DNA of 64,000 nt from Dama dama (GCF_033118175.1 NC_083698.1:74307001-74371000), one strand, 5' to 3'; positions 23,591 to 36,065 are shown, counted from the stretch's first letter. The notes: generated by a model not told the origin, from the letters alone. Made by a program: numbers and translations.

Positions 23591-24074
23591 CCCTGTTTGG
23601 TTATATAGTATTATCGTGTTTTATTATCATGTATTAACATAATATTAACAAGTATTAACATGTTTGCTGGAGTCGACCAACAGGGAGGGCAGAACTGCAC
23701 CCATACCCTTCTCTAGGGAGGGCTCAAATCCCCTTCCCCTGCAGGAACAGGGCTTGAGCAGGGGCAGTGGTTGTCTGTGGGGCCCCCAGTCTAAGGAGGA
23801 GCTTGGGGGATGGGATCCACCTCTTTCTGTAATGTTTCAAGAGACAGACCTCTGCAGTCCCTTGGGCAAGGCTCTGCCTAGCTCCAGGTGAGCAGTCTCC
23901 CTGCCGGGGTCTTCCGAGGCAAGCATGCTGTGGCTGGGCCTTGCAGGGACAAGTGTGGCCCAGACTTGGGTCTGGACCATGGATCTGGCAGGGGGTTGGC
24001 CCTGGAGATGAGGCAATGCTAGTGAACCACAGACTGCAACCTCTGGCTATGGAGTACATATTTGAGGGAGAGAA
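23591..24074. other. No gene; GC-richer stretch
   Basis: Two overlapping frames (75 codons plus at 23664-23891, 126 codons minus at 23724-24104) lie here. Neither shows a domain, and the minus one has the low-complexity look of a chance frame. Confidence 0.4.
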
Positions 24075-24700
24075 CAACAAAAGAACACAATAAATAAGAT
24101 ACACATTAGATGGTAGGATATTTTAAGAAGAAAAAAATGAGAAATGAAGTGCTAAGATGTAGGTAGGAAGGGACATTTTAGACTGGGTTTCTCAAAAATG
24201 AAGAGTCTTGAAGTAAATAACAGAAGGAAGACAAGGAAGTGTCCAGTGAGATGTCTGGGGAAGGACTATTTCAGGCAAAGGAAACAGCAAGTGCAAAGGT
24301 CCTGAGGTAGAGAGTGTTTGGCTCTTCAGAGAAACAGCAAGGAAGTCAGTGTGGCCAGAGCAAAAAGAAGAGAGGGGAAAATAGCAGGAAAGAGTTGAAT
24401 ATGTGATTAAGGGCTAGCTGGTGGTAAGTTTCCTATTTCAGTGGAAGGACTCTCGTATCCACACAGAGTGAGGTGAGGAGTGACTAAAGAGCTCTGAGGA
24501 GGGAGTGACACCACCTGGCTGGCCATGAGCAGGGTGTCTCTGGCTGCTGGTTTTAAGAACACTGAAGAAAGGGCAAGGGAGGAAATTGCAAAATTTTATA
24601 AGAATCCAGGCAAGATGTAAAGACAGCATAAACAGGGTAAGGACAGAGGAGATGGTGAGAATTTGATGAGGACTGTGGCTGGAGGAAGGCTGTTACTGGA
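24075..24700 (-). mobile_element. L2 LINE, reverse orientation
   Basis: Reverse L2 3' region with the landmarks 'ttcaggcaaaggaaacagca', 'gcaaaggtcctgaggtagag' and 'gtcagtgtggccagagca'. A second reverse copy lies at 33555-34745. Confidence 0.6.
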
Positions 24701-25955
24701 GAGGCTGTATTGCACTGGATTTATAATGCCTCTAATGAACCTTGTGTTTGTCTAGCACAAGCTACAGGCTGAGAAGGCATGCTTGTTCCTCCTTACTTGC
24801 TCATCAGACTCCACATTAAAGAGTTTCTCAGACATTGAAAAACAAACAATAGCAGCTTTTCTTTGAATATGTAGTCCATTAAAGATAAAAAATCCGTGGG
24901 CATACACTGACCCAGATACCTGACTGTGTGTAGCCAACTCTTGTCTTTTCCATAATAGCATCTCAAAAGTCCTGGGGGCTAAAATGTAAATAAATCATTT
25001 GATAATAAGGTATTGTAATAAGGACTTACGAGGCAAGAAAAATGATAATATCCAAGTTATGGTTTCTTTAGTAACTGTTCTGTTTCCAGAATGATGATGT
25101 TCAAAGACATAAAAAGTTTCCGGATGTAATATCAAACACCGTAACATCAACCAGCTGGGCAGGGAGAAGGAGTGTTAGATTTCGGATCTGGTCTCGATAC
25201 ATTGGCCAAAGGGAACCATCTGCCCACCGAGAACAGTGAACCAAAGGGGACTCACTTCCACAACTCTGAAAGCTTGGGTCTGCTAAAACTAAGCAACAAA
25301 AGTTAGAAAGCTAAAATGCACAAGGGCCAGGAAAAATGCTCTATGAACATTTTCATGTTTCTGATGTTTCTGAGCAAAGAGCACTGGCACCTAGGCTGAA
25401 AGGATTTTTTGGTGGCCACTCCAAGGATAGAGACCTCTGGAAAGATATAGTGGTATATCCTTTGGAGACATCTGTTTACGTGCCAGAGGTTGTAAATCCA
25501 TAGTCTTCTGTCTCCTCTCCCTAGAGAATATTTCTTTATATTCCATCTTTACATTATAAAGGTCACTCTCTCTAGAGGAGAAGAGACCCAGATGTGCCTC
25601 CAGCTCCTGTATAAGCCCTGATAGTCATAACTTCAGGGTTCCTCTTCTGTGGCACAAACCCCTGTATGTACAGGGAATATTTGGCTCTCATCACTCCACC
25701 CCATGGGAGACTGGGAAGTGATGATGAAATTGCTATGGTAATCAGTCTGTTTTCTGATCTGGAAGCCTCATGTTTTCTGTCACAATAAATAAATACACGT
25801 AGATGTGTAACTTAACAATAAAAGGAGAGCTGGCTGTGACAGTAGGACTATTCACTATTACATGGCACATTTTCATCATAATCCAGACATCAGTCATTCC
25901 ATTCTTTTCAGGGGCACTATGCATCTCTCCCATCATGGGACTTGCCTGTAGTGCC
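24701..25955. other. No gene or repeat recognised
   Basis: Unique-looking DNA, no supported frame. Confidence 0.4.
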
Positions 25956-25959
25956 TATG

Positions 25960-26330
25960 AGAAGAGTATATACCCCCACCTCACAGACTTTGGACTTGCC
26001 CATATGATATGTTTTGGCCAGCTTTTATATGCAGAAAAATATAATGTTTACTTCTGAGCATCATGGGCCTCTTAAGAGACATCATGAGTTTACACCAACC
26101 TTCTTGCTCTTGCTGCCCCTTCCCCAAGAACAGAGTGTTCTAGTTCTAGACTGCGCTGTACTTTCAGCCGACATTTCAGAAGAAGACACACGCAGCACGT
26201 CTGAACTCAACCCATAAAATGAAGGCGAGCTGTGGTTGACCAAGAACCTAAACGTGGTATAAGTGAGAAATAAACCTTTGTCGAGGAACTCATTGAGATC
26301 CTGTACATGTTTGTTCATGGCCCAAGCAGC
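25960..26330 (+). mobile_element. Ancient mammal-wide repeat with poly(A) signal
   Basis: 'gacttgcccatatgatatgt', 'ttttggccag' and 'gtgagaaataaacctttgtc' match a common old mammalian repeat that ends in an AATAAA-bearing LTR-like tail. I cannot name the family with certainty (MLT/MER-like). Confidence 0.4.
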
Positions 26331-26604
26331 AAAAGAAAGTTGTGTGGCTATGTGCTTCTTGACAAAACCATCAAATCAGACTAATGCAGTACACCCCTCT
26401 TCTAAACTGAACCCCACTGCTCAATGGGAGGTGATTCATCCTGATTCTTCTATGCCAACCAGCACTTGGCATTTCCCTAAATTGACCTTCTTTGAAAGAA
26501 AAGTCTTATATTTCATGAGCCAGGGAGAGATTTCAGTACAAATATAGACTTGCCAGGAGGCAATAATCTGAGGCATCTTTCTTTTCTACTGTGCCCCAAT
26601 TTTG
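26331..26604. other. No gene recognised
   Basis: Part of a 94-codon plus frame (26263-26547) with no recognisable domain. Confidence 0.35.
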
Positions 26605-26808
26605 GGTTAGTCACTCAGTTATATCCAATTCTTTGTGACCCGATGGGCTGTAGCCCACCAGGCTCCTCTGTCCATGGAATTCTTCAGGCAAGAATACTGG
26701 ACAGGGTTGCCATTCCTTTCTCCAGGGAATGTTCCTGAGTCAAAGACCGAACCTGGGTCTCCTGCAATGCAAGCAGGTTCTTTACCAACTGAGCCACCAG
26801 GGAAGCCT
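26605..26808 (-). mobile_element. Bov-tA SINE
   Basis: Reverse copy: 'caattctttgtgacccgatg', 'ccaccaggctcctctgtcca' and the head 'actgagccaccagggaagcc'. Confidence 0.93.
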
Positions 26809-27834
26809 GTGTCCCATTTAAACCATCCCAAACAACCAAGTCCTCGACTTTTTCTTTTTTATATCTACTGGTTTTTCTCTTTCACTGAAATTCCAAACTC
26901 TTTATAGTCATTTTTTCCCCAGTTACTGTCAACTCCCACGTCACATTTCTTCCAGTAGTTGTCAGGTCAGGACCCCTAGGATATCTCCTTCTCCATGTTT
27001 TCCCCAAGGAAACATTCTCTGCTCATAAGAGGAAGACTGGACTCAATTCTGCAGCTGTAATGCTGTGTTGCTGCTATGCGCTCCTAGTTAAACTCTTATA
27101 TTTCACCAGGTTTTTATGTCAAAGCCTAGAAAACCAGGGTAAGTAAACCTCTAGCACCACCCAAGGGCTACTTCTCCTCCCTGAATCTGCTGTCTTGAGT
27201 CCTTTTCAATCTCTTAGCTGGCAGACAGCAAGTCTGAATTAGGGCACTAACTCCATAACAATATTGGAGTTTAACAGAATTAAACTGGGTCCTCCTGGAG
27301 GCATTTACACTTCAGAGTGAAGAGCAGTCCTCACATCAAGGCAGCTGGAACAGGGAGGGAGCGAGTGGGAGGAGACCTGCCAGGGGAGGTTAGCATCTGG
27401 TCTCTTTTCACTGTCTACCATGGCCAGGAGGGGCTTCTGACAAAACAGAGTCAGAGTGTTTTAGAGACTGCTCATGTCAAGCCAAAGAGCTTAAAGGACC
27501 TCAGATCTACAGTCTTAATGGAATAGGTCACTGCTTAATTTTCCCTATCCAAAATTCAATATTTTAAGGGGTTTGGGGGCAAGACTTCAATGTGATTTTA
27601 GTGGTGGGATGCTGAGCCAAGTGCAGTAGCACGTTCTGGTGTAAATCAGTTCTAGGAATTCACGTGGGCAGGGACCACACAGATGCTTTTAGATGGGCAA
27701 ATACTGCCCCCGGGTCCACCCCCCCACTGCCCCCTAACACACACACACACACAGAGTTGCATTGAAAGGGTTGTGATAGGAGAGACAGATGATTCCTGAT
27801 AATGGAATAAAGAGATGAGCAGAGGGAGGTAGAG
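26809..27834. other. No gene; short (CA)n
   Basis: Unique-looking DNA with a (CA)n microsatellite at about 27736-27753. Confidence 0.45.
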
Positions 27835-27975
27835 GAGCCTGAGTTCAACTCATTCTGCCATTTCTGGATCTGGGATCTCGATCAAGTTACTTAACCTTTC
27901 TAAATGATAGTTAATTTACTTATACATGAGGATTGTAATTGTAACCACTCCACAGCCCTGTCAACAGGTATAGGT
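27835..27975 (+). mobile_element. MIR fragment
   Basis: 'atctcgatcaagttacttaa' and 'cctttctaaatgatagttaa' follow the MIR order. Confidence 0.55.
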
Positions 27976-28139
27976 GGAAAGATAGAGACAAAAGTCTTAC
28001 TAGCACTAGGATACACGGCATCTATTGTTTAATAGGACAGAGAGAACTCAGTGAGAAAAAAGTCGGTCAAGTGTAAGAGATAAGGAGCCTCTATACTCCA
28101 GCTGGGTCCTAATGATGTATTAACCCTTGGCTGAGAAGG

Positions 28140-29085
28140 CAAACACCTGGCCAGTTTCTGCTCAAACTTTTGGAAAAGCTATAAGAATATTACAAGGAAT
28201 TCTCCAAATATTAATATTTTGCTATATTTGTATTTCCTTTCTCTCTATAATTATACACACACACACATATGTGTGCATATCTAATTTTTTCTGAACCACT
28301 CAAAAGTAATCTGGGAACTTCCCTGGCAGCCCAGTGGTTAAGCCTCCACACTTCCAATCCCCAGTTAGGGAACTAACATTCCACATGCCACACAGCAGAA
28401 ATAAACAAATAACTAAAAATTAAAAGCCACTTCTTTAAAAATAAAAAGGAATCTGCAGACAGGATGTAACTTTACTCCGAAAAACTTTGGTGTGTATTGC
28501 CTAAAAATAAGAAATTCCCTTAAATAACTACAGGACAATTATAAAAATTAGGAAATTGACATGGACACAGTTCCATTATCTAATCTACAGACCTTATTCA
28601 GAGTTCACTATTTTTGTCAATAATGTCCCTCAGGGCAAAAGAAAATTCAGGATCCCAGATCATGTGTTAACGTTCATTTGCTTTTCTTTGTCTTTCATGA
28701 CACTGATAGTTTTCCAGGGTACAGGCTGGGGATTTTGGAGAATGGCCCTCACTTTGAGTTTGTCTGATGTTTCCTTGTGATCTGAATTCAGGTTAAGCAC
28801 TTTGGCCGGAAATACCATGGAAGGCATGCTTGCTGTCTGTGTACCATAGCCAATGCAGATGCTATCAGCTAGTTTCATTTCTTGTGATGTCAACTGTGAT
28901 AGGTGATCTCTGCTAGATTTCTCCACTGTAAAATTACTACTTTATCCTTTGTAATTGTAAGTATCTCAGGGAGAGATACTTTGAGATTATGTTAATACAT
29001 TATTATTCCTTAAACTTTCACCTACTTCCTGTAGCATCCATTAATTATTTTTGCCTGAATCAGTTATTGTTTTGATGGTCCCAGT
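28140..29085 (+). mobile_element. Old L1 (L1M-type) 3' UTR, split by a CHR SINE
   Basis: Matches the 3' end of ancient L1M elements over most of its length: 'tgtgtattgcctaaaaataa', 'tatctaatctacagacctta', 'gtttgtctgatgtttccttg', 'gatttctccactgtaaaatt' and 'gagagatactttgagattat'. A CHR SINE (28314-28447) interrupts it and a (CA)n run lies at about 28253-28268. The 88-codon minus frame at 28660-28926 is a shadow. Confidence 0.7.
28314..28447 (+). mobile_element. CHR-type SINE inside the L1
   Basis: 'gaacttccctggcagcccag', 'tggttaagcctccacacttcc' start and an A/T-rich tail. It is flanked by gtaatctg (28306-28313) and ggaatctg (28448-28455), a likely TSD with one mismatch. The L1 sequence is collinear across it. 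Confidence 0.82.
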
Positions 29086-29594
29086 CTCTTTCTTAACAGA
29101 TGTTTTGAATTTTGTCTTTTGAGGAATGTCTTCTATGGTAATGGATTTTATAATGAGTCTCATTAATGCCACTATATTATAAATCATCTTTATACAGTAA
29201 AAACTGAGCTCCTGTCTAGTGTCAGCTGGTTGAAAAGACTTCATTTTGAGGAAGATAAGAGCAATCCACACTGGAAATGCAGTTTATTTGCCAGAAAAGG
29301 AATAAGAATTCAATTCCTCTTGAGTTTAAATTACAGCCATTTCACATGTGCTTCAACACAATATTGTTACTTCTTCCTTTTTTAAAAAGTATACAAGTCA
29401 TTTTTATTGTGGAAAATTTGAATGCTATAAAAAGCAGAAAATAGAAGGAAAAAAGACCCCCATGATCCTGAATTTAACACCACTAACCAATTTGGTATAT
29501 TCTTTGCATTTATGTTTTTCCCTTTTAAGACATACGGTCTATATCATTTTATATCCTAATTTTTCAACAAAATATAAGCATTTCCAATGCTGTT
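29086..29594. other. No gene; AT-rich
   Basis: Nothing I can assign firmly. The first ~50 bases may still belong to the L1 end. Confidence 0.35.
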
Positions 29595-29780
29595 AAGATT
29601 TTTTCATATATAAATCTTAATGGATAACTTTGATAAATATACTATAACTTAGTTCCTTGTCCTTTATTTTGGACACTTAGGTGGTTTTTATATTTCTGCT
29701 GCTTAATAATGATGGGACAAACATTTTGCATGCACAAAAAATCTTTTCTGCATTTTGCTTTATTTCTGCAGGAAAAACTA
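29595..29780 (-). mobile_element. Old L1-like relic (weak)
   Basis: 'ggacacttaggtggttttta' and 'gctgcttaataatgatggga' resemble the antisense of the L1 ORF2 end in heavily decayed form. Confidence 0.3.
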
Positions 29781-30425
29781 TGGCCTGAGTGTGTGTAGCT
29801 GAGTTAAAGTCTATGGATACATATTGGCATGTGGCCTTACACAAAGGTGTCTCCAACTGATAGGCCAGCTAACAAGTTATGTGAGTGCTATTTGTCCACA
29901 CACACTCACCAAGACTGGGTGTCCTCATGGTTCTACCTCCTGATGGCATTTTCAGCCTTCTCTTACCATGTTTATGGCTCCTGTCTGACCTTGCTCTTTG
30001 AGTGCTCATCTACTGAAGCTAGTTATTACTTTTAACTTAAGAATATAAGTTCTGTGCACCCTAAAACATTCAGCTTTTGTACAACCTCTGTGTTGCAAAT
30101 ATTATCCAGGGAATTATTTACCTTTTAATTTTGTGTATTCAGGTATTAGTGGAAGACTTACAATTTCAAGTAATCAAAACTCTTCTTTCTGATTCTTCCT
30201 AATGCTTTAACCTTAGAAAGCCTCCCTTTCCCTCCCTGCTGCCCACACGCAGCATGTTATGGCACTACTGTGAAGAAAATCTCAGCTCTTTGTAACTTAT
30301 ATGGGAGCATGTGAATCACATCCCTCTTCCTTGCTGATACCCATTGCTGCTTATCATGTATCACATTTGCCATGTGTTAGAATCTACTGAGTTACGCAGT
30401 TTCACGGGCCCATTGCTTTTTCTGG
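29781..30425. other. No gene or repeat recognised
   Basis: AT-rich unique-looking DNA. Confidence 0.4.
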
Positions 30426-30429
30426 AGTT

Positions 30430-31170
30430 GAGACCACATTTTATTAATTATTGAAGCTTTAAATATGGAAATGCTCACCTCACTTCATTCTTCCTCTTTT
30501 ACCCACATAAAATGTACCTCTCCTGGCCTATTGATTCTTTCAGAATAGTTTAGAATAATTTTATTAATTTAAATTAAATTTTAATTAAAAGAAAAATTGA
30601 GTATATTTTAATTATAACATTGTGACCTGTATGTGGATTAACATGAAACAGATCAACAACTTTACAATATTTAGTTTTCTCATGAAAGAATATGGGGTGT
30701 TGGTAGATTAAACAAGTCTTTTGTGTTTCTCAGTAAAATTTTGGAGTTTTATTGATATACTCTCTTTGCTTTTTATGAGCATATATGGATATTTTATGTT
30801 TTATTATCACTATGAAGGTACATGATCAGTTGCTTGGTAGCGTCCAACTCTTTTCGACCCCATGTAGCCCTCCAAGCTCCTCTGTCCATGGAATTTTTCC
30901 AAGCAAGATTACCAGAGTGGATAGCTATTTCCTCCTCCAGGGGATCTTCCCAACCCAGGGAATGAACCCACATCTCCTTCATTGTTAGGTGTATTCTTTA
31001 CCAGGAGACTTTTACAAATGACTTTTTAATTCTATATTCTGAATATTAACTTTGTAAACTGTCTTAATAATTCAATTAACTAGTTATTTCTCTTATATTT
31101 TACAGGTTTACAATCATATCCCTAGAAATAATTATCATTTTGTTGTCAATTTTGTAGTAGCATCAGAACT
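30430..31170 (-). mobile_element. Old L1 ORF2 fragment (antisense), split by a SINE
   Basis: 'gtcttttgtgtttctcagta', 'attaactttgtaaactgtct' and 'ggtttacaatcatatcccta' match the antisense of the L1 ORF2 reverse transcriptase region. Many frameshifts. A Bov-tA (30820-31005) interrupts it. Confidence 0.55.
30820..31005 (-). mobile_element. Bov-tA SINE inside the L1
   Basis: Reverse SINE, diverged in the head: 'gtccaactcttttcgacccc', 'aagctcctctgtccatggaa' and 'ggggatcttcccaacccagg'. Confidence 0.9.
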
Positions 31171-32344
31171 TTTGCTCTATATCTTACTTCATTAGCCAGA
31201 AATTCAAAACCAATGCTAAATAATTACTAGAAATGGTGGTCAATAAACTTTATATTGTTGACAGTGATAGGAATGTATTTAACATAAAGTAGAACCATAG
31301 GCCATTCATTTGAAATAGACATTAAGTTCAATCTTATAACATCTAGAAGAATATATTTTTAATGTCATTTTGTTATGAAGAAGAGCAATTATGGTCCTCA
31401 AACATAAAATGTGATCATAGGCAGTTTTCATGACACTGTTTCATGGCTGTGGCAGCCATGAAAACATAGCTCTCAGATCTCTGACAGCTAGAGGAGGAAC
31501 CCATGACCTTCACACCATCCCAGGGCCTCACCTCTACAGGCAGCTCCCACCAAAGGCTGAGTACGGTAGGGATGCCCAGGCAGGCCCATTCCTGGGAGAG
31601 GAAAGGTGCCCTGATGAGTGACACTGAGAATCACACTGTACCTGTGAGGCTCATTCAACCTTGCCTTCCAGACCACCCCCTCCACACACACACACCAGGC
31701 CCAGTCCCCCTGGCTCCTCCCACCTTGGCACCTGCTGCTCAGAGGACCCAGAGTAACACAGACACAAATTGTTTTGATCTGTTTTGGTCCATGCAGAGTA
31801 TATTCAAGCTTTCAGAGCTTTCAGCTGAGTGACAATGTTATTTTGAATTCTATTACTTCAGTGAGATTAAAAAAAAAAAAAGTCAACAGCCTTTGGGGAA
31901 TGAATTAACAGGGACAAGTATAGAGGCATTTGCAATGTACAAGCCCTTTCCTGAAGGGAAAAGGCTCACCATCACAGCATCAGAGTCAGGGCAGGCATGC
32001 AAGTCCTCATACGACAACAAATGTCAAACAACAAAAATCCTAGAGAGTTGAAGTGACATGAGCAAAGTTACAATAATTACAAAAACAGAACCAGGGTCAG
32101 TGCTTATAGCTTTTTAATTTTTATTCCAAACTCTTTCCACTTTAACTCTCATGTTCCCTAAATCCACACAAACCATGCTATTTATATTATTTGATTTACA
32201 AAGAAAAATATGCCATTTAGTGGCATTTTGACTTTTTATATCAGCATCTAAGAATAACTTTAAAATGCAAAGCAGAGGTGTATTCTACTGGTAACTGAAT
32301 CCCACGTGTATTCTGTATTTTTCAAAAATATTTATATTTCTTTT
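31171..32344. other. No gene; short simple repeats
   Basis: Contains a (CA)n run (about 31682-31695) and an A run (31869-31881). The 109-codon plus frame at 31503-31832 spans the CA run and shows no domain. A MIR-like stretch may lie near 32040-32110. Confidence 0.4.
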
Positions 32345-32485
32345 TAGGCTGGGCTAACTCTCAGTTGTAGCATGCAAACTCTCAGTTGTGGCATATAGGA
32401 CCTAGTTCCCCAAACTGGGATCGAACGCAGGCCCCCTGAATTGGGAGCACAGAGTCTTAGCTACTGTACCACCAGGGGAGTCCCA
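32345..32485 (-). mobile_element. CHR-type SINE
   Basis: Reverse copy: 'actctcagttgtggcatata', 'ggacctagttccccaaactg', 'ggatcgaacgcaggccccct' and the head 'accaccaggggagtccc'. Confidence 0.82.
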
Positions 32486-32699
32486 TGTATTCTGTATTGA
32501 TCTCACAGAAAATTGACAGAACTTTCTATTATTATGAATGGCTTTTAACTAACCTTTTTGGTAGCGTGAATGATTTCACATTAGTAAGAAAAAAGTTCTT
32601 CACGCTCTAGAAATAACAATTTTATATTTGGAATATTTACCTATATTAACATATAGCTCTCAATTTCCAGTTTAATCATTCTAGAATTCCTCATTAATG

Positions 32700-33090
32700 T
32701 GTATTCCAAAATGTATTTATCTAGTCTCCTTTCAACAAGCATTTAGCTTGCTTCCTTTTTTTCTATTTTGCTATTACAAGCAACGTCACTTTCTTACCTG
32801 CAACTCATTATGCACATGTATGAGAGGTTCCCGAGAATATACACAGGTATGGGTTCATTTGAACAGGAAGACAACTCATCCGCATTTTGGCAGGTGGAGC
32901 CCTGGTGCTCACCAGAGGGGCAGAACCAGTTTATTCTCCCATCATCTGGGTACCTCCCACATTCGTATAGTCTTGCCAAACTTGCTCTGTCAGCCTTCTT
33001 TGTTTTTAATGGGATGGATGTGAAACAGCATATCATTGTAAGTTTAATTTCTCATATTACTGGTGCTTATGACTTATTCCCCATTTGTGA
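32700..33090 (-). mobile_element. Old L1-like relic (weak)
   Basis: 'tttttctattttgctattac' with preceding 'atttagcttgcttcc' fits the decayed antisense of the L1 ORF2 end. The rest is unclear. Three overlapping frames of 80-111 codons have no domain. Confidence 0.3.
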
Positions 33091-33224
33091 CTCTGGGTAT
33101 TAAAAATAGGCCCATCACCCTCTAATGTCTCTTTTGTGTGCCTTGGTCATCCTTATTCCACTGCCAGGCCCCAGACAAAGCTGCAGCTTCTCAGCAGTTG
33201 ACCTTCATTCTCCCTCATCCTCCT

Positions 33225-33500
33225 GCCCTTTCACTAGAGGTATTTACCTGCCATCAACATAATCATGTTATTTCTTTGCTTAAAACACTAAGTCTGTCAT
33301 TGCCTTAGAGTAAAATCCAAATGTGCCAGTACTATAAACTCACCCTCCACAGGCTGGCCTCACCTTTTTCCTTTCAGGATTATTCCAGCCACTCCTGCCC
33401 ACATCCTGCTGTCCAGTGATTCCAGAAACACTTCTTATCCATGTACCTTGTCACATGGTGCTGTCCCTGGCTCACAGATGCATGACTAATGTCTTACTGA
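33225..33500 (+). mobile_element. L2 LINE fragment
   Basis: 'ttagagtaaaatccaaatgt', 'aggctggcctcacctttttc' and 'tccagccactcctgcccaca' follow the L2 3' region in forward order. Confidence 0.5.
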
Positions 33501-33554
33501 CCCATGTCATTGGTGTTGGGTCTGGTAAATACTGGGTGACCCACACATGATATT

Positions 33555-34745
33555 TTACATGGGGCTCAGTCTTCTTTAGAACAGCAAATACTTCCATTCA
33601 TTCGTTTTGTGTGCCTTTTCTACATGCTAGGAATACAAATGTGAATCAAAGAGTGGAAAATCATTTTTTTTTTTCATCATCATGGCACTTACATTCTAGA
33701 GTGAGAAGACAGTTAATGAACAAAACTAGAGTTATCTAGTATTTTAAGAAGTGATGTGAGCTCTGGGGAAGAGGTGAGCATAGACATGAAATAAGGACTG
33801 TGGTAGCAGCAGGGTTAGGGGTGCTGTGATAGGGCTGAATCCTAGAAGGAGCGATGGAAGAAAATAAATGGGAAGGAAGGAGGGAGGGAGACAGGTGACT
33901 GTCTAGGGGCCATGCTTTCCAGGCAAAAGTCATGGCAAGAGCAAAAGCCCGGAGGAGGAAGCATGCCAGCTCGCTGTGCTGGAAGAAAGTTGGAGCAGAG
34001 ACTGGGGAGGAAGGTCGGAGACACAGATGGAGACAGGAGGGAGGGAGGGAGGCATTCAGGCAGCTCATGAACCAGTAAGGACTCTGACTTGGCTCCTAAG
34101 AGACAGGAAGCCATGGAAGGGATTTGAGCAGAGAAGTGGTAATGGGCTCCCTCAGCGTGTGGTGCTATGAACACCTTGAGGGTGACCAAGAGGAACAGGA
34201 AGGAGACAAACTAGGAGACTTGGTAATAATTCCACTGAGAAATCTTGATGGTTTGAACTAGGATGGTAGTGAAAAGTTGCTGGATTCTAGACATGCCTTG
34301 CTTGAAGACAGAAGCCAAGTGTCAGCTGCTGGACTGGACATACAGAATGGAAGCAAGAGACAGATGACTCCACTTTTTGACATGAGCAAACTCTAAGGAT
34401 GGATCTGCCATGAACTGAGATGGAGAAGGGAGTAGAACAGGGTTTGAGAGGAAAAACAAGAATTCCATTTTGGACATTTTATGTATGAAAATGCTTATTA
34501 GACATCCAGGTAGACCAATAAAAACAAGTCTGGCATTCAGCAGGGAGGCATGAAATGGGAATAAAACTTTGCAAGTCAGCAGTACATAGGTGAAACTGAA
34601 AGTCCTAAGAAAAGATGGGATCACTGGGGTGGTGAGTGGAGAGAAGAGAGGAAGTCAAGGCTAGAGCCCAAGTGCACCTCTATGAGTACAGGGGAAGGAG
34701 GAAGAACCTGCAAAGGAGACACAGAAGTCAAGGTGGCCATGAAGG
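33555..34745 (-). mobile_element. L2 LINE, long reverse copy
   Basis: Reverse L2 3' region over ~1.2 kb: 'catggcacttacattctaga', 'gcaaaagtcatggcaagagc', 'gaagccatggaagggatttg', 'aggatggtagtgaaaag' and 'cctgcaaaggagacacagaa'. It faces the forward L2 fragment just upstream. Minus frames of 100-115 codons within follow from its composition, not from a gene. Confidence 0.6.
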
Positions 34746-35186
34746 TCTTTCCATGTCTATGGGAAGATAAAGTAAAGGTCACTAACCTCACAAAGATCAG
34801 GTTTCCAGATTAATTTTATAAACTGAAGAATCTGTGCAAGCTGCCCCCTACTGAAGTTGGCTTTTTGTAGAATAAAACAATTTCTCCAGATTCTAATTCA
34901 GGAATAGCAGCAGAAAAAAAAAGTTACTGAAAGATTTGATCCCAGAAAGAGGCACTGTAGCTTTCTTGTGCTGTTCTTCAAACCACTTTAACCATCCTTC
35001 CCAAAGTCCACATTAGGAAAATAGCTGATTTTATACTAACCATGCCCCCAGTGCAAACACTCTTACAAAAAGCACCATCCAGACATAAATGTACCATAAT
35101 TTTATAAGACGTGTGAGATAGAGAGATGGAATCAGACTTTATTGGAAAGAAAGGTGACTTGGTTCACAATAGTGGCATCTGATTTC
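34746..35186. other. No gene or repeat recognised
   Basis: Unique-looking DNA up to the LTR boundary. Confidence 0.4.
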
Positions 35187-35824
35187 TGATAGGAACAGAA
35201 TAAAGAGACAAAGTAGGGGGTTAAATAGCTAATTTCACTAGGGGATTGTGAGTAGAAAAAATATGGGAGACCCTAGTAAGTTAATGATCACTCAAGAAAG
35301 CAGGTTTGCTTAATCACAAAGCCAAGCAGGCTTGCTTAGCAATAAAACCATGCAGCAGAAGCATGAGACACGGCCCAGAACAATGAAACAATGGTGGCAT
35401 GAGACTCACATCCTGCCCAGTGAGCTCAGTAAGGGAATGATCTCTAGGACATGCTCTCTGCACACAAAAATAATTCATGGAAAGGTGCTCACTGTACAGA
35501 GAACTGAAACAACATTTACAGTCCTGGCTTGACCATGTAGAGACAAGAAAACTCCTCCGCCCAACCTGGAGGAGGAACTGATGATGGAAGCATGATGTCT
35601 ATTCAAGAATTTTTCCTCTGATTATAAAAATGTAGCCCACTAAGCACATGACAGAGCACCCTCTTATTCTACTGTGTATGAGCCTCACAAGCGTCCTATT
35701 CTAATGAATCACTTATCACTGCCTCGCACTAAATTCTTTCTGTGCTAAAGGATAAAGGATCAGAGCTCTTACGAGTCCTCTGAAACACCATCAAAGTCCC
35801 CTGAAACGCCACCTAACAGTTTCA
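35187..35824 (+). mobile_element. Solo LTR, family A, second copy
   Basis: Starts TGATAG and ends TTCA like the copy at 4534-5131, and aligns with it throughout: 'ggcttgcttagcaataaaac', 'gcctcacaagcgtcctattc', 'actaaattctttctg'. It carries a ~60-bp segment around 35470-35530 that the first copy lacks. The polyadenylation-like site reads 'ctaatgaatcac' instead of 'ctaataaatcac'. No retroviral genes adjoin. Confidence 0.75.
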
Positions 35825-35904
35825 TTCCCAAAGCAAAAAAAACCCAGATTGTCCAAACGGATCAAGATTGCTTCCTCCTAACTTACAATACTCTATCCTA
35901 CTGG

Positions 35905-36065
35905 TTTTCCTTGGGAACTTTGAAAAATACTGAATTTCCCACAGACTTAAAAGGCAGACTCTGATTCCGTAGGTCTGGGTGAGGCCTGAGACTCCGCATT
36001 ACTATAACCTCCCAGATGAGGACACTAACTGGTCCAAGGACCACATTTCAAACAGCAAGGATCTA
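35905..36065. mobile_element. MER5-like hAT relic
   Basis: 'tgattccgtaggtctgggtg', 'aggcctgagactccgcatta' and 'ggaccacatttcaaacagca' match the MER5 pattern. Confidence 0.6.

Noticed and set aside
23664..24104. Overlapping 75- and 126-codon frames in a GC-richer stretch
   Set aside because: Neither translation resembles a known protein and the two frames are opposite-strand shadows of each other.
28660..28926. 88-codon minus-strand frame that looks protein-like
   Set aside because: The plus strand matches the 3' UTR of an old L1 across the whole frame.
33736..34189. Two overlapping minus-strand frames of 110 and 115 codons, serine- and proline-rich
   Set aside because: They come from a purine-rich reverse L2 copy, whose opposite strand favours such codons.
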